A stretch of 64,000 nt of DNA from Paractinoplanes aksuensis (GTDB lineage: Bacteria; Actinomycetota; Actinomycetes; Mycobacteriales; Micromonosporaceae), in contig NZ_JAMYJR010000053.1 in NCBI RefSeq assembly GCF_024137025.1, positions 1 through 64,000 of the forward strand, written 5' to 3'. Below the pieces are notes generated by a model. The model saw nothing but the letters and a program-made list of their open reading frames with translations. It did not search any database and was not told the origin of the DNA. This document shows positions 44,738-53,560 of the stretch, in pieces; positions within the stretch are counted from its first letter, which is position 1, and each line of letters starts with the position of its first letter. A program made the translations under genes and the position numbers.

Positions 44738-45238
44738 TCAGCGAGACTCCTGGAGCAGCCGCACGTAGGTGATCACGTTCTGGGCGGCATGGAAGATCGG
44801 GGACTGCGGATGACGGCCCTTGCCCAGGTCATTCTCGGGGGCCCGCAGCGCATGCTCGCCGCTGTAGGCCAGGGCGCGCAGGACAACCTCGCCCGCCGGC
44901 GGGAGGGAGGCGTCGATCGAGGGCGACAGGTGGTCGAGATGTTCTTCGACGACGCGCAGGGCGTCGCGGGTGGCCTCGGCCACCTGGGGGTGCTCCCCGC
45001 AACCGATGAAGCCGCCGCCGGTGCTCGTATAGAGGCTGGTGGTGCCATCGGCGAGAGCGACCAGCGTGTAGCCGCCCTTCTTCCAAGTCGTGTCCATCAC
45101 CAGGCCCCACACGCGCGGCAGCTCAGAAGTCGGGGCGACGCCGACCTCGGCCGGGGTGGTGCGCAGGATCATGCCGCGCAGTTCGAGGTACTGGTCGTCG
45201 GGCTTCGGGGCCGGGTTCCGCCGGAATCTATCGAACAC
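44738..45238 (-). CDS. conserved hypothetical protein, 166 aa
   Basis: A soluble protein without signal peptide: FDRFRRNPAPKPDDQYLELR start, a beta-rich centre (YTLVALADGTTSLYTSTGGG) and a helical end. It resembles an actinobacterial family of unknown function that I cannot name. It starts with GTG 45238 and lies divergent from the MFS gene. No partner is evident. Confidence 0.75.
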   Translation of the reverse strand: MFDRFRRNPAPKPDDQYLELRGMILRTTPAEVGVAPTSELPRVWGLVMDTTWKKGGYTLVALADGTTSLYTSTGGGFIGCGEHPQVAEATRDALRVVEEHLDHLSPSIDASLPPAGEVVLRALAYSGEHALRAPENDLGKGRHPQSPIFHAAQNVITYVRLLQESR

Positions 45239-45276
45239 GGCTCATATCTTGGCCGGAACGTGTGACGTAAGCAACT

Positions 45277-45325
45277 GTTTACTTATGGCGGGAGGGGATC
45301 ATAATAAGTCAGCAGGCGTTTACTT
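45277..45325. promoter_or_regulatory. two GTTTACTT direct repeats, candidate TetR sites
   Basis: GTTTACTT at 45277-45284 and 45318-45325, each preceded by a TAAG half (TAAGCAACTGTTTACTT; TAAGTCAGCAGGCGTTTACTT). The region is clearly AT-richer than its surroundings. Both lie between the hypothetical gene and the MFS start, so they may bind the TetR protein encoded downstream of the MFS gene. Confidence 0.4.
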
Positions 45326-45344
45326 CTAGCTGTTGGGAACACCC

Positions 45345-46823
45345 ATGACGCAAACCGTCGAAAAGACCGAGGCCAAGAGCGGCGGATCGCTGCTGGTGCT
45401 GTATCTGGCGCTGGGCGGCCTGGCTTTCGCCGTGCTCCAGTCGCTGGTGTCGCCGGCGTTGTCGACCATCGGGCGCGAGCTTCAGGTGTCGACCAGCGAC
45501 GTCAGTTGGGTCGTCACGGCGTACCTGCTGTCGGCCTCGGTCCTGACGCCGATCCTCGGCCGGCTCGGTGACATGCGGGGCAAGCGCAAGGTGCTGATCG
45601 GCGTGCTGGCGATCCTCGCCGCGGGCACGATCGTCGCCGCGCTGGCGCCCAACCTGACCGTGCTGATCATCGGGCGCGTGCTGCAGGGCGCGGCCGGTGC
45701 GATCCTGCCGCTGTCGATCGGCATGGTGCGGGACGAGCTTCCCCGCGAGCGCGTGGCCACCACGGTCGGCCTGATCTCGGCGATCTTCGGCGTCGGCGCC
45801 GGTATCGGCATCGTGGCGGCCGGGCCGATCGTCGAGCACCTGTCGTGGCACTGGCTGTTCTGGCTGCCGCTGGTGCTGGTCGTGGTCGCGCTGCTCGGGG
45901 CGATCTTCGGCATGAAGGAGTCGGCCGTCCGTACGCCGGGCAAGCTGGATGTGCTCGGCGCGACCATCCTCTCCGTCTCGCTGGTGTCGCTGCTGCTGGC
46001 GATCAGCAAGGGCCAGGCCTGGGGCTGGGGTGACGGCAAGACCGTCGGGCTGCTCGCGCTGGGCGTCGTCGGCCTGATCGGGTTCGTGTTCGTCGAGCTG
46101 CGGGTCAAGGAGCCGCTGATCGACATGCGGCTCATGAAGATCCGCGGTGTGTGGGCCACCGACCTGGTCGCGCTGATCCTCGGCTTCGCCATGTTCGGCA
46201 CGTTCCTGCTGGTCCCGACGCTGCTGCAGCTGCCCGCGATCACCGGCTACGGCTTCGGCAAGTCGGTCTCGCAGGCCGGTCTGTTCCTGCTGCCGACCGT
46301 CGTCATGATGGTGGTGTTCGGGCCGCTGGCCGGCATCCTGAACCGCAAGTACGGGCCGAAGCTGCCGATGTTCCTCGGCGCGCTCTTCGTGGTCGCCGCG
46401 TTCACCCTGCCCGCCATCGCGCACGGCCAGATCTGGCAGGTTCTCGCCTCCGGCATCCTGACCGGCGCCGGCATCGGCTTCGCCTTCGCGGCGATGTCCA
46501 ACGCCATCATCGAAAGCGTCCCGGCCGCCCAGACCGGCGAGGCGACAAGCGTCAACACCATTGCCCGTACGATCGGCAGCAGCATCGGCACGGCCGTCGT
46601 CGCCGCCGTGATCACCTCGAACACGACGCCGCAGGGCCTGCCCACCGACGCCGCGTTCACCAACGGCTTCTGGGTCTGCGCCGCCGTGGCCGCGCTCGCG
46701 GTTGTCGCCGCCCTGGCCCTCCCCCGAGCCCACAAGCGCCACGAGGAAGCGGTCGAGACCGGCGTGGACGACCTGCCGCCCGAGCCCGACGAGATCCACG
46801 TGCTGCACCGCACCAACGCCTGA
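45345..46823 (+). CDS. MFS drug exporter, DHA2 family
   Basis: 492 residues with 14 hydrophobic segments. Seen: WVVTAYLLSASVLTPILGRLGD (motif for this family), RVLQGAAGAILPLSIGM (motif C type). Proton-driven efflux of organic compounds is expected. The ATG at 45345 (MTQTVEK) is preferred over a TTG 12 bases earlier. A TetR gene follows after 72 bases in the same orientation and AT-rich repeats lie upstream, the usual set-up of a ligand-induced efflux pump. Confidence 0.93.
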   Translation: MTQTVEKTEAKSGGSLLVLYLALGGLAFAVLQSLVSPALSTIGRELQVSTSDVSWVVTAYLLSASVLTPILGRLGDMRGKRKVLIGVLAILAAGTIVAALAPNLTVLIIGRVLQGAAGAILPLSIGMVRDELPRERVATTVGLISAIFGVGAGIGIVAAGPIVEHLSWHWLFWLPLVLVVVALLGAIFGMKESAVRTPGKLDVLGATILSVSLVSLLLAISKGQAWGWGDGKTVGLLALGVVGLIGFVFVELRVKEPLIDMRLMKIRGVWATDLVALILGFAMFGTFLLVPTLLQLPAITGYGFGKSVSQAGLFLLPTVVMMVVFGPLAGILNRKYGPKLPMFLGALFVVAAFTLPAIAHGQIWQVLASGILTGAGIGFAFAAMSNAIIESVPAAQTGEATSVNTIARTIGSSIGTAVVAAVITSNTTPQGLPTDAAFTNGFWVCAAVAALAVVAALALPRAHKRHEEAVETGVDDLPPEPDEIHVLHRTNA

Positions 46824-46895
46824 GCAATTCCCGACGGGGTGCGACCGCGCGACAGCGGCCGCACCCCGTCGCGCTACCAGCAGAGAGGACGGCGG

Positions 46896-47456
46896 ATGAC
46901 AACCGAGCGGCGCCGGCGCGACTCCGCGCAGACCCGGCAGGACCTGCTCGACGTGGCGCGGAACCGGTTCGCGCGCCACGGCTACGCCGCCACCACGGTC
47001 CGCGACATCGCCGACGAGGCCCGGGTCAACGTCGCCCTCATCAACCGGTACTTCACCTCGAAGGAAGGCCTGTTCCGGGCGTGCCTGACCTTCGCCGCGT
47101 CCGACGTGAGCCGGGAGGAGACCGCGACCGGGCCGGCCGAGATCGCCGCCCGGCTCGCACACCGGCTGGGCAGTTCGCTGGACGACCGGCGGCAACTCGA
47201 CGCGCTCCTGCTGCTGATCCGGACGTCGGGCGACGAACGCATCGACGACCTGCGGCGCTCGGTGCTGCGGTCGCTGAGCGAGAAGCTGGCCCCGGGCGGT
47301 TCCGGCGAGGCGTTGCTGCGGTCCCAGATCGTGCTGGCCGCGGCGGTCGGCATCAGCCTGATGAGGGCCGCGCTCGACCTGCAGCCGATCGCCTCGGCGA
47401 CCGAGGACGATCTGCGCGAACCACTTACCGATCTGATCCAGTCGTTGTTGCGCTGA
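46896..47456 (+). CDS. TetR/AcrR family regulator
   Basis: 186 residues. The TetR HTH covers residues 10-55 (TRQDLLDVARNRFARHGYAA, VNVALINRYFTSKEGLF), followed by a helical ligand domain. The ATG at 46896 has GGACGG upstream; a longer frame to 46839 has no ribosome site. It is the natural repressor of the upstream MFS exporter. The C-terminal part resembles the TetR_C_17-like group, low certainty. Confidence 0.88.
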   Translation: MTTERRRRDSAQTRQDLLDVARNRFARHGYAATTVRDIADEARVNVALINRYFTSKEGLFRACLTFAASDVSREETATGPAEIAARLAHRLGSSLDDRRQLDALLLLIRTSGDERIDDLRRSVLRSLSEKLAPGGSGEALLRSQIVLAAAVGISLMRAALDLQPIASATEDDLREPLTDLIQSLLR

Positions 47457-47552
47457 CCGGAGCCGGCGGCCCGCGATAGCAGAAGCTTCAACCACGACTT
47501 CGTCACCGGCCCCACCGGCGGTTGGCGGCCGCATGGTTCGATGTGCGACGTC

Positions 47553-48956
47553 ATGCGCGTCCCCATCATTGCCGTCGCCACCCTGGTCGCTCTCGCCGGC
47601 GTTGTTCTTCCGCTCCGGGAGACCGCGGCTGTTCCGCCACGAGCGGCCGAGAAGCCGGCCGCCATGTTCCTGCGGCACGGCGCGGGCGCGCCCGTCATGG
47701 TGGTCGCGCACCGCGGCTACTGGCGGGGCGCCCCGGAGAACTCGCTCGACGCGGTCACCAAGGCTGTCGCGCACGGGGCGCAGGTGGTCGAACTCGACAT
47801 CCGGCGCACCAGGGACGGCGAGCTCGTGCTCATGCACGACGACAGCGTCGACCGGACGACCGACGGCAAGGGACGGGTCGCCGACCTCACGCTGGCCGAG
47901 GTGCAGACGCTGCGGCTGCGCGAAGGACTGGGCGGCAAGTACGCACCGATCACCGGCGTGCGCGTGCCGACCTTGCGGGACGCGATGCTGGCCCTGCGCG
48001 ACAGCGGCGCCCTGGTCAACCTGGACCGCGGGTGGGCCTACCGCGACCAGATCTACGACCTGCTGGTCGAGCTGGGCCAGGTGGAGCAGGGCATCTTCAA
48101 GAGCGGCGCGCCGATCGACGAGGTGACCGCCTTCCTCGACCGGGATCCGCGGATCGTCTACAACCACGTGGTCGGCGACGCCAACGCCATGGACATCGGC
48201 GCCTTCCCGCCGGGGCGCCCGCCGCAGGCGTACGAGCTGGTCTTCGACCGCCTGACCGACCCCCAGATCCAGCCGGCGGCGGTGGCCCGGGCCAAGACCA
48301 CGAGCCGGGTCTGGGTCAGCACCATGTGGTACGGGATGGCGGCCGGATACACCGACGAGGCGTCGCTGCGGGACCCGGCGCTCGGCTGGGGCTCGCTGGT
48401 CGACCGGCACGGCGCCGACATGATCCAGACCGACGACCCCGACGACCTGACCGCGTGGCTGACCGCCCGCGAGCTCGGCCAGCCGTGGCCGCGGCTGCCC
48501 GGCGGCACCGTGCGGGTGCAGGCCGAGGACTACTCCCCCGCCGGCCAGGGCACGGGCTATTACGACCTGGACGACATCAACCGCGGCGGCGCGGCCCGCC
48601 CGTTCGAGGGCGTGGACGTCGGCGACACCGCGGGCGCGATCGTCGTCGGCTGGATCCGGGCCGGCGAGTGGATCCGCTACGACATCACCGTGCCCCGTAC
48701 CGGCAACTACCGCGTCTCGGCCCGGGTGGCGTCGCCCTACCGCCCCGCCGGCCGGTTCACCCTCACCTTCGACGGCAATCGCACCACGCCGCCGGTCGAG
48801 GTCGTCACGACCACGTCCCATTACGCCTTCACCTCCCAGGTCGTCGCCGACTCCTGGCCCCTGACCAAGGGCACGCACTCGGTCGTCTTCCGGGCCGACG
48901 CCGCCGTCTACCAGAACTTCAACCTCGACCATCTGGACTTCCTGCTGCTCCGCTGA
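47553..48956 (+). CDS. secreted glycerophosphodiester phosphodiesterase with CBM6-like module
   Basis: 467 residues. Signal peptide RVPIIAVATLVALAGVVLPL. Residues about 50-320 are a GDPD barrel with AHRGYWRGAPENSLDA, VVELDIRRTRDGELVLMHDD (metal and catalytic residues) and a C-terminal GADMIQTDDPDDL. Residues about 330-467 are a CBM6-type module (VQAEDYSPAGQGTGYYD, RAGEWIRYDITVPRTGNYRV, FNLDHLDFLLL). It may cleave glycerophosphodiesters of teichoic acids or lipids on a glycan surface. ATG 47541 is an alternative start four codons earlier. Its last 38 bases overlap the convergent kinase gene. Confidence 0.9.
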   Translation: MRVPIIAVATLVALAGVVLPLRETAAVPPRAAEKPAAMFLRHGAGAPVMVVAHRGYWRGAPENSLDAVTKAVAHGAQVVELDIRRTRDGELVLMHDDSVDRTTDGKGRVADLTLAEVQTLRLREGLGGKYAPITGVRVPTLRDAMLALRDSGALVNLDRGWAYRDQIYDLLVELGQVEQGIFKSGAPIDEVTAFLDRDPRIVYNHVVGDANAMDIGAFPPGRPPQAYELVFDRLTDPQIQPAAVARAKTTSRVWVSTMWYGMAAGYTDEASLRDPALGWGSLVDRHGADMIQTDDPDDLTAWLTARELGQPWPRLPGGTVRVQAEDYSPAGQGTGYYDLDDINRGGAARPFEGVDVGDTAGAIVVGWIRAGEWIRYDITVPRTGNYRVSARVASPYRPAGRFTLTFDGNRTTPPVEVVTTTSHYAFTSQVVADSWPLTKGTHSVVFRADAAVYQNFNLDHLDFLLLR

Positions 48957-49836
48957 GCTTCAGCCGGGCCAGACGCAGGCCGCGCTCGCATCCGGCCACC
49001 AGCCGCGCCGGGTCGACGGCCAGTTCGAGCAGAAGCCCGGCCGCGAAGACGTCACCGGCCCCCGTGGCATCGACGATCTCGCTCTCGGTCAGCGGTGTCT
49101 GCGCGATGAAGGTGCCGTTGACGTCGATGCCGTCCGGCTGCTTGACGACCAGGACGGCCTGGGCCGGCGGGTCGGTCAGCTCGCGCCGCTCACGCCGGTT
49201 GAGCAGCAGATAGTCACTCAACCGCAGCATGCCGTCGATCTCGTCCGTGCGATCGACGCACCACACATGACCGGGGTCGCACGAGATCAGGGTCTGCGGG
49301 CTGGTCGCTTTCACGGCCCTCAGCACGGCCAGCAAGCGGCCCGGCGTGCGCTCGTCGAGAAACGACGTGACGTGGATCAGCCGCGCCGAGCCCAGATAGG
49401 CGACCACCTCGTCGAAATGGGCATCCAGATGATCGGCAAGGGCGGTGTTGGCCCCGGCATGGGTCAACAGGGTGCGCTCCCCCTCGTGCATCACGGAGAC
49501 GCACACGCCACCCATCCGATCGTCCGAGAACACAAAGCGACGATCCGTCCCGTACGCGTCGAGGGCCGCCACCGCCGACAACCCACCCGGAGGCACCCAC
49601 CCCGCCACCCCCACATACCCGAGGCGCAGCCCGCTGCCGGCCCGAGCCATCGTGTGGATCGTGGTGAACGCCGACCCACCGAGCGCCACCTCGTAGTCGG
49701 TCGAGCCCAGCACGTCCGCGACAGTCCCCGCGCCAACGCTGTGCTCGACCCCCCGCTCCAGCGCGGGCGGCAACACCACCCGCGCCAGGTAGTCGAGGTT
49801 GAGCGCACCGACACCGACAACATCCGGACCAGTCAT
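48919..49836 (-). CDS. PfkB family carbohydrate kinase
   Basis: 305 residues. The N-terminal GVGALNLDYLARV strand and the C-terminal EIVDATGAGDVFAAGLLLEL signature with the catalytic Asp in DATGAGD define the ribokinase/PfkB family. A GGSAFTTIHTMAR segment forms the substrate lid region. The sugar or nucleoside substrate is unknown. The ATG at 49836 was chosen as the family N-terminus begins there; the longer frame overlaps the divergent hydrolase promoter. It overlaps the 3' end of the GDPD gene on the opposite strand. Confidence 0.88.
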   Translation of the reverse strand: MTGPDVVGVGALNLDYLARVVLPPALERGVEHSVGAGTVADVLGSTDYEVALGGSAFTTIHTMARAGSGLRLGYVGVAGWVPPGGLSAVAALDAYGTDRRFVFSDDRMGGVCVSVMHEGERTLLTHAGANTALADHLDAHFDEVVAYLGSARLIHVTSFLDERTPGRLLAVLRAVKATSPQTLISCDPGHVWCVDRTDEIDGMLRLSDYLLLNRRERRELTDPPAQAVLVVKQPDGIDVNGTFIAQTPLTESEIVDATGAGDVFAAGLLLELAVDPARLVAGCERGLRLARLKLSGAAGSPDGRG

Positions 49837-49889
49837 GTCCCTGATCCTGCATCTCGGTCCGCGGGGCCGGCGAGGCACATAATCACTGC

Positions 49890-50678
49890 ATGGTCCGGAT
49901 ACGAGTGGCACTCGTCATCCTCGTGGTGCTGGCCCTGATCCTGGCCGCGATCTGGTTTCTGCAACGACGTTTGATCTATTTCCCCGACCCGGCCGACCCA
50001 CCGCTGGTGACCGGGGCCGAGCGGGTCACGCTGTACACGAGCGACGGGCTGGAACTCGGTTCCTGGCTGTTCCGGCCCCCTTCCGGTGCGCCGGATCAGC
50101 GCATGTCGGTGCTGGTGGCACCCGGCAACGCGGGCAACCGGTCCGGACGCGCCCCGCTGGCCGCCGCGCTGGCCGCCGAAGGCTTCACCGTCCTGCTGAT
50201 CGACTACCGCGGCTACGGCGGCAACCCCGGCCGCCCATCAGAACAAGGGCTGGCCCGCGACGCCGAAGCCGCATGGCAATTCCTTACCGCTGACTTCGGC
50301 GACAGGCTCATCTATTTCGGCGAAAGCCTGGGCGCGGCGGTCGTGACCGGCTTGGCTACGCGGCACCCGCCACAGATGCTCGTGTTGCGCTCACCATTCA
50401 TCGACCTGGCCTCGGCGGGTCGTGAGCACTATCCGTTCCTCCCGGTCGACCTGATGCTCCGCGACAAGTTCCCGGTCGCCGCACCGATCAGCAAAATCAC
50501 CGCACCCACGCTGGTCATCTATGGCACCGCCGACAGGGTCGTCCCGCCCCGGCAGAGCACGACGGTGGCCGACAACGCCGCCGGCCTCCTCCGCGTCATG
50601 TCCGTCGAAAACGCAGGTCACAACGACGACTACCGCAAACAGCTGGTCGAAGGACTCGCCGAGCGAGACTGGTCGTAA
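49890..50678 (+). CDS. membrane-anchored alpha/beta hydrolase
   Basis: 262 residues. One N-terminal membrane anchor (VALVILVVLALILAAIWFL). Alpha/beta-hydrolase fold with the nucleophile elbow FGESLGAAV, oxyanion segment VAPGNAGNRSGRAPL, Asp in YGTADRVVPP and His in ENAGHNDDY, so a complete Ser-Asp-His triad. It resembles the ABHD13/Bem46 group, probably an esterase or depalmitoylase-like enzyme facing the outside. Substrate unknown. It is divergent from the kinase gene. Confidence 0.9.
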   Translation: MVRIRVALVILVVLALILAAIWFLQRRLIYFPDPADPPLVTGAERVTLYTSDGLELGSWLFRPPSGAPDQRMSVLVAPGNAGNRSGRAPLAAALAAEGFTVLLIDYRGYGGNPGRPSEQGLARDAEAAWQFLTADFGDRLIYFGESLGAAVVTGLATRHPPQMLVLRSPFIDLASAGREHYPFLPVDLMLRDKFPVAAPISKITAPTLVIYGTADRVVPPRQSTTVADNAAGLLRVMSVENAGHNDDYRKQLVEGLAERDWS

Positions 50679-50738
50679 GCCTGGCAACACAGGCAGTGAT
50701 GGCTCGGCGTACTCGCCGTCGGAGCTTCCGGCAGTTGG

Positions 50739-51473
50739 TCAGGCGAAGCTGGTTGTGGCGAGCGCAGCCGCGACAAGCAGGCCCAGGCCGTTGGTGGCCC
50801 AGTGCAGGGCGGCTGCGGCCAGCAGGCTGCCGCTTCGGCGGCGGAGCTCGCAGAGCAGCACACCAGCCAACGCCGTGAAGGCCACCGCCCCCAGCACGGC
50901 CAGGATGCGACCGGTGGCGCCCGAGCCGAAGACCGAGCCGACGGCGGCATTGGCGCTGTTGAGGCGCAGCGAGGGCAGGATGTGCCACAGGCCGAACAGG
51001 ACCGAGGACGTGATGCTGGCCCAGACCGCACCCCGGTGACGGTTGACCAGGCCCAGCAGGACGCCGCGGAAGGCGATCTCTTCGAGCAGCACCGTGCCCA
51101 GCGGCACGATGATGAACGCGGTCATCAGGGCGGCGCCGGGGTGCAGATGGTAGCGGACGTCGTGGAACGCCGGCCTGGTCAAGGGCAGGGCCACGCCGAT
51201 CCCGTAGACGACGGCGACGGCCAGGACGGCGCCCACCGCGTACTTGAGGCCGGGCACGAACGTGCGGCGTGAGAGCCCGAGATCGTGCCAGCTCAGACCG
51301 GCCCGGCGGGCCAGGAGGACGAGCAGCACGGCGACGACCGGACCGGCCACCAGACCGGTGTGGTGCGGGCCGAACTTGTCGGCGACGTTCACCGCGGCGA
51401 GGATCAGGACGACGGCGCCGAGGAGGAGGAACAACCTGCGGCGGGACTGAGGTTTGACGGCAACTGAAGACAT
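50739..51473 (-). CDS. CPBP family intramembrane glutamic endopeptidase
   Basis: 244 residues with about seven hydrophobic segments. The CPBP/Abi signatures are present: EEIAFRGVLLG (EExxxR), FGLWHILPS (FxxxH) and HWATNGLG (HxxxN). The family includes prenyl-protein proteases and bacteriocin-immunity proteins. ATG 51473 was chosen over a GTG start at 51509. Substrate unknown. It lies convergent to the hydrolase gene and 32 bases downstream of the XRE regulator in the same orientation. Confidence 0.9.
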   Translation of the reverse strand: MSSVAVKPQSRRRLFLLLGAVVLILAAVNVADKFGPHHTGLVAGPVVAVLLVLLARRAGLSWHDLGLSRRTFVPGLKYAVGAVLAVAVVYGIGVALPLTRPAFHDVRYHLHPGAALMTAFIIVPLGTVLLEEIAFRGVLLGLVNRHRGAVWASITSSVLFGLWHILPSLRLNSANAAVGSVFGSGATGRILAVLGAVAFTALAGVLLCELRRRSGSLLAAAALHWATNGLGLLVAAALATTSFA

Positions 51474-51505
51474 GACCGGCCGAAGCGTACCCGCGAACGC
51501 GGAAC

Positions 51506-52348
51506 TCACACGCCGGCCGGGAACTCTTGGAGACCGAGCACACGCAGCAGCTCGAACCGCTCTCTGGTGTCGTCGTCGGCCGGGGTGAGCACCAGCAGCA
51601 TCTGGCCCAGGTCGGGCGTGACCAGGGTTTCACAATCCATGAGCAGCGGCCCGACCCGCGAGTTCACGAAGGTCTTGCGGTCGAAGCGCCGGACCGCCAC
51701 CTCGTGCTCGGCCCAGAGCCGGCGGAAGTCGTCACTCTCCGCGGACAGCCGCGCGATCAGGTCGGCCAGCGCCGGGTCGTCGTGCCGGCGCCCGGCCACC
51801 GCCCGCAGGTCGGCCACGATCACCCGGGAGTGACGGTCTTCGTCCTCCGAAGGGTGGACGGCGCGGGCCGACGGGTCGGTGAACCACCGGTAGGCGTGGT
51901 AGCGCCGGTGGCCGGTGAGGCCGACCTGGTTGCCCGAGAGCAGCAGGGCGCCCCGGTTCTGAGCGAGCGTCTCCCCGAGATCCGACAGCACGACCGCGGG
52001 GGTGTCGCCGAGAAGGTCGAGCATGCGCAGCAAACCGGCGCGGGCCAGCCGGGCCGGGCCCTCGGCCGGGGGCGGCTGATGGCCGGCGAGGTGGAACAGG
52101 TGGTCGCGCTCGTCGTCGGACAGCCGCAGCGCCCGCGCCAGCGACGCCAGCAGCTGGGTGGACGGCTGGCTGCTGCGGCCCTGTTCCAGCCGGACGACGT
52201 AGTCGACCGACATGCCGGCCAGCATCGCCACCTCTTCGCGCCGCAGCCCCGCCGTGCGGCGCGGGCGACCGTCGCCCAGACCGACCTCGGCCGGGCGGAT
52301 CGCCTGGCGCCGGCGACGCAGGAAGTCGGCCAGCTCATCCCTTTGCAT
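51506..52348 (-). CDS. XRE-type regulator with MmyB-like ligand domain
   Basis: 280 residues. HTH at residues 5-65 (LADFLRRRRQAIRPAEVGL, LRREEVAMLAGMSVDYVVRLEQ) and an MmyB-like PAS-fold ligand domain from about 105 to 265. This large actinobacterial family is often divergent from an oxidoreductase it controls, as here with the aldo/keto reductase 125 bases away. It can bind fatty-acid-like ligands. ATG 52348 starts MQRDELADFL. The remnant at 41480 belongs to the same family. Confidence 0.92.
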   Translation of the reverse strand: MQRDELADFLRRRRQAIRPAEVGLGDGRPRRTAGLRREEVAMLAGMSVDYVVRLEQGRSSQPSTQLLASLARALRLSDDERDHLFHLAGHQPPPAEGPARLARAGLLRMLDLLGDTPAVVLSDLGETLAQNRGALLLSGNQVGLTGHRRYHAYRWFTDPSARAVHPSEDEDRHSRVIVADLRAVAGRRHDDPALADLIARLSAESDDFRRLWAEHEVAVRRFDRKTFVNSRVGPLLMDCETLVTPDLGQMLLVLTPADDDTRERFELLRVLGLQEFPAGV

Positions 52349-52473
52349 GCGTCCATGCTGCCTCGATCGGCAGTCATGTAGCCAGGGAGCGCCGATCCCA
52401 CGATGAACGCTCCGCTGCCGCCCGGCTCGCATCGGGGGCATGGTCGGTGAGAACAACGACGAAGGAGCACACG

Positions 52474-53472
52474 ATGCAGACAGTCACTCTCGGCAAGACC
52501 GGTCCGACCGTGAGCAAGCTCGGCCTCGGCGCGATGGGCATGTCCCACGGCGTCTACGGCCCGGCCGACCGGTCCGAGAGCATCGCCACCGTGCACGCCG
52601 CCCTCGACGCCGGCGTCACGCTGATCGACACGGGCGACTTCTACGGCATGGGCCACAACGAGCTGCTGCTGGCCGAGGCCCTGCGCGGCCGTCCCCGCGA
52701 CAGCTACGTGCTGAGCGTCAAGTTCGGCGGCCTGCGCGGCCCCGACATGTCCTGGAACGGTCAGGACGGTCGCCCCGAGGCGGTCAAGAACTTTCTGGCC
52801 TACACGCTGACCAGGCTCGGCACCGACCACATCGACATCTACCGCCCCGCCCGTCTCGACCCCGCGGTGCCGATCGAAGAGACCGTCGGGGCGATCAAAG
52901 AGATGATCGAAGCCGGCTTCGTGCGTCACGTCGGCCTGTCCGAGGTCGGCCCCGACACGATCCGCCGGGCCGCCGCGGTCCACCCGATCGCCGACCTGCA
53001 GATCGAATACTCGCTGATCTCCCGGGCGATCGAGGCCGACGTCCTGCCCACTCTGCGCGAGCTGGGCATCGGCCTCACGGCGTACGGCGTGCTGAGCCGC
53101 GGCCTGATCTCCGGCCACTGGAACGCCGACCGCGGCGGCGACCCGGGCGACTTCCGCGGCCACACCCCGCGCTTCTCCGGCGACAACCTCGACCACAACC
53201 TGTCCCTGGTCGAGGCCCTGCGCCGCGTCGCCACCACCAAGGGCTGCACGGTGGCCCAACTGGCCATCGCCTGGGTGGCCGCCCGGGGCGACGACATCGT
53301 CCCGCTGATCGGCGCCCGCACCCGCGACCGCCTGTCCGAGGCCCTGCCCGCCCTCGACGTCGACCTGACCGCCGACGACCTGGCCGAGATCGAAAAGGCC
53401 GTCCCGGCCGGCGCCGCCAAGGGCGACCGCTACCCCACCGCGATGATGAACACCCTCGGCGCCGGCAACTAA
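52474..53472 (+). CDS. aldo/keto reductase
   Basis: 332 residues of the AKR barrel. Seen: LGKTGPTVSKLGLGAMGMSH, catalytic Asp/Tyr in DTGDFYGMGHNELLL, Lys in SVKFGG, and the NADPH region QIEYSLISRAIEADVLP, PLIGARTRDRLSEAL. The usual HRxD motif reads YRPARLD, common in this subgroup. It reduces aldehydes or sugars with NADPH; the substrate is unknown. ATG 52474 has AAGGAG seven bases before it. It is divergent from the XRE regulator. Confidence 0.93.
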   Translation: MQTVTLGKTGPTVSKLGLGAMGMSHGVYGPADRSESIATVHAALDAGVTLIDTGDFYGMGHNELLLAEALRGRPRDSYVLSVKFGGLRGPDMSWNGQDGRPEAVKNFLAYTLTRLGTDHIDIYRPARLDPAVPIEETVGAIKEMIEAGFVRHVGLSEVGPDTIRRAAAVHPIADLQIEYSLISRAIEADVLPTLRELGIGLTAYGVLSRGLISGHWNADRGGDPGDFRGHTPRFSGDNLDHNLSLVEALRRVATTKGCTVAQLAIAWVAARGDDIVPLIGARTRDRLSEALPALDVDLTADDLAEIEKAVPAGAAKGDRYPTAMMNTLGAGN

Positions 53473-53560
53473 CTTGTCCGACGGGGCGCCCACTCATCGC
53501 GGCTGTTACTCGAACCTAGACTTCATACAACAACCCAGATGAGGGGTACTCCGGCTGCTT

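Noticed and set aside
45309-48932. 1207-codon open frame antisense to MFS, TetR and GDPD genes
   Set aside because: It spans three well-recognised genes on the other strand and has low-complexity shadow composition.
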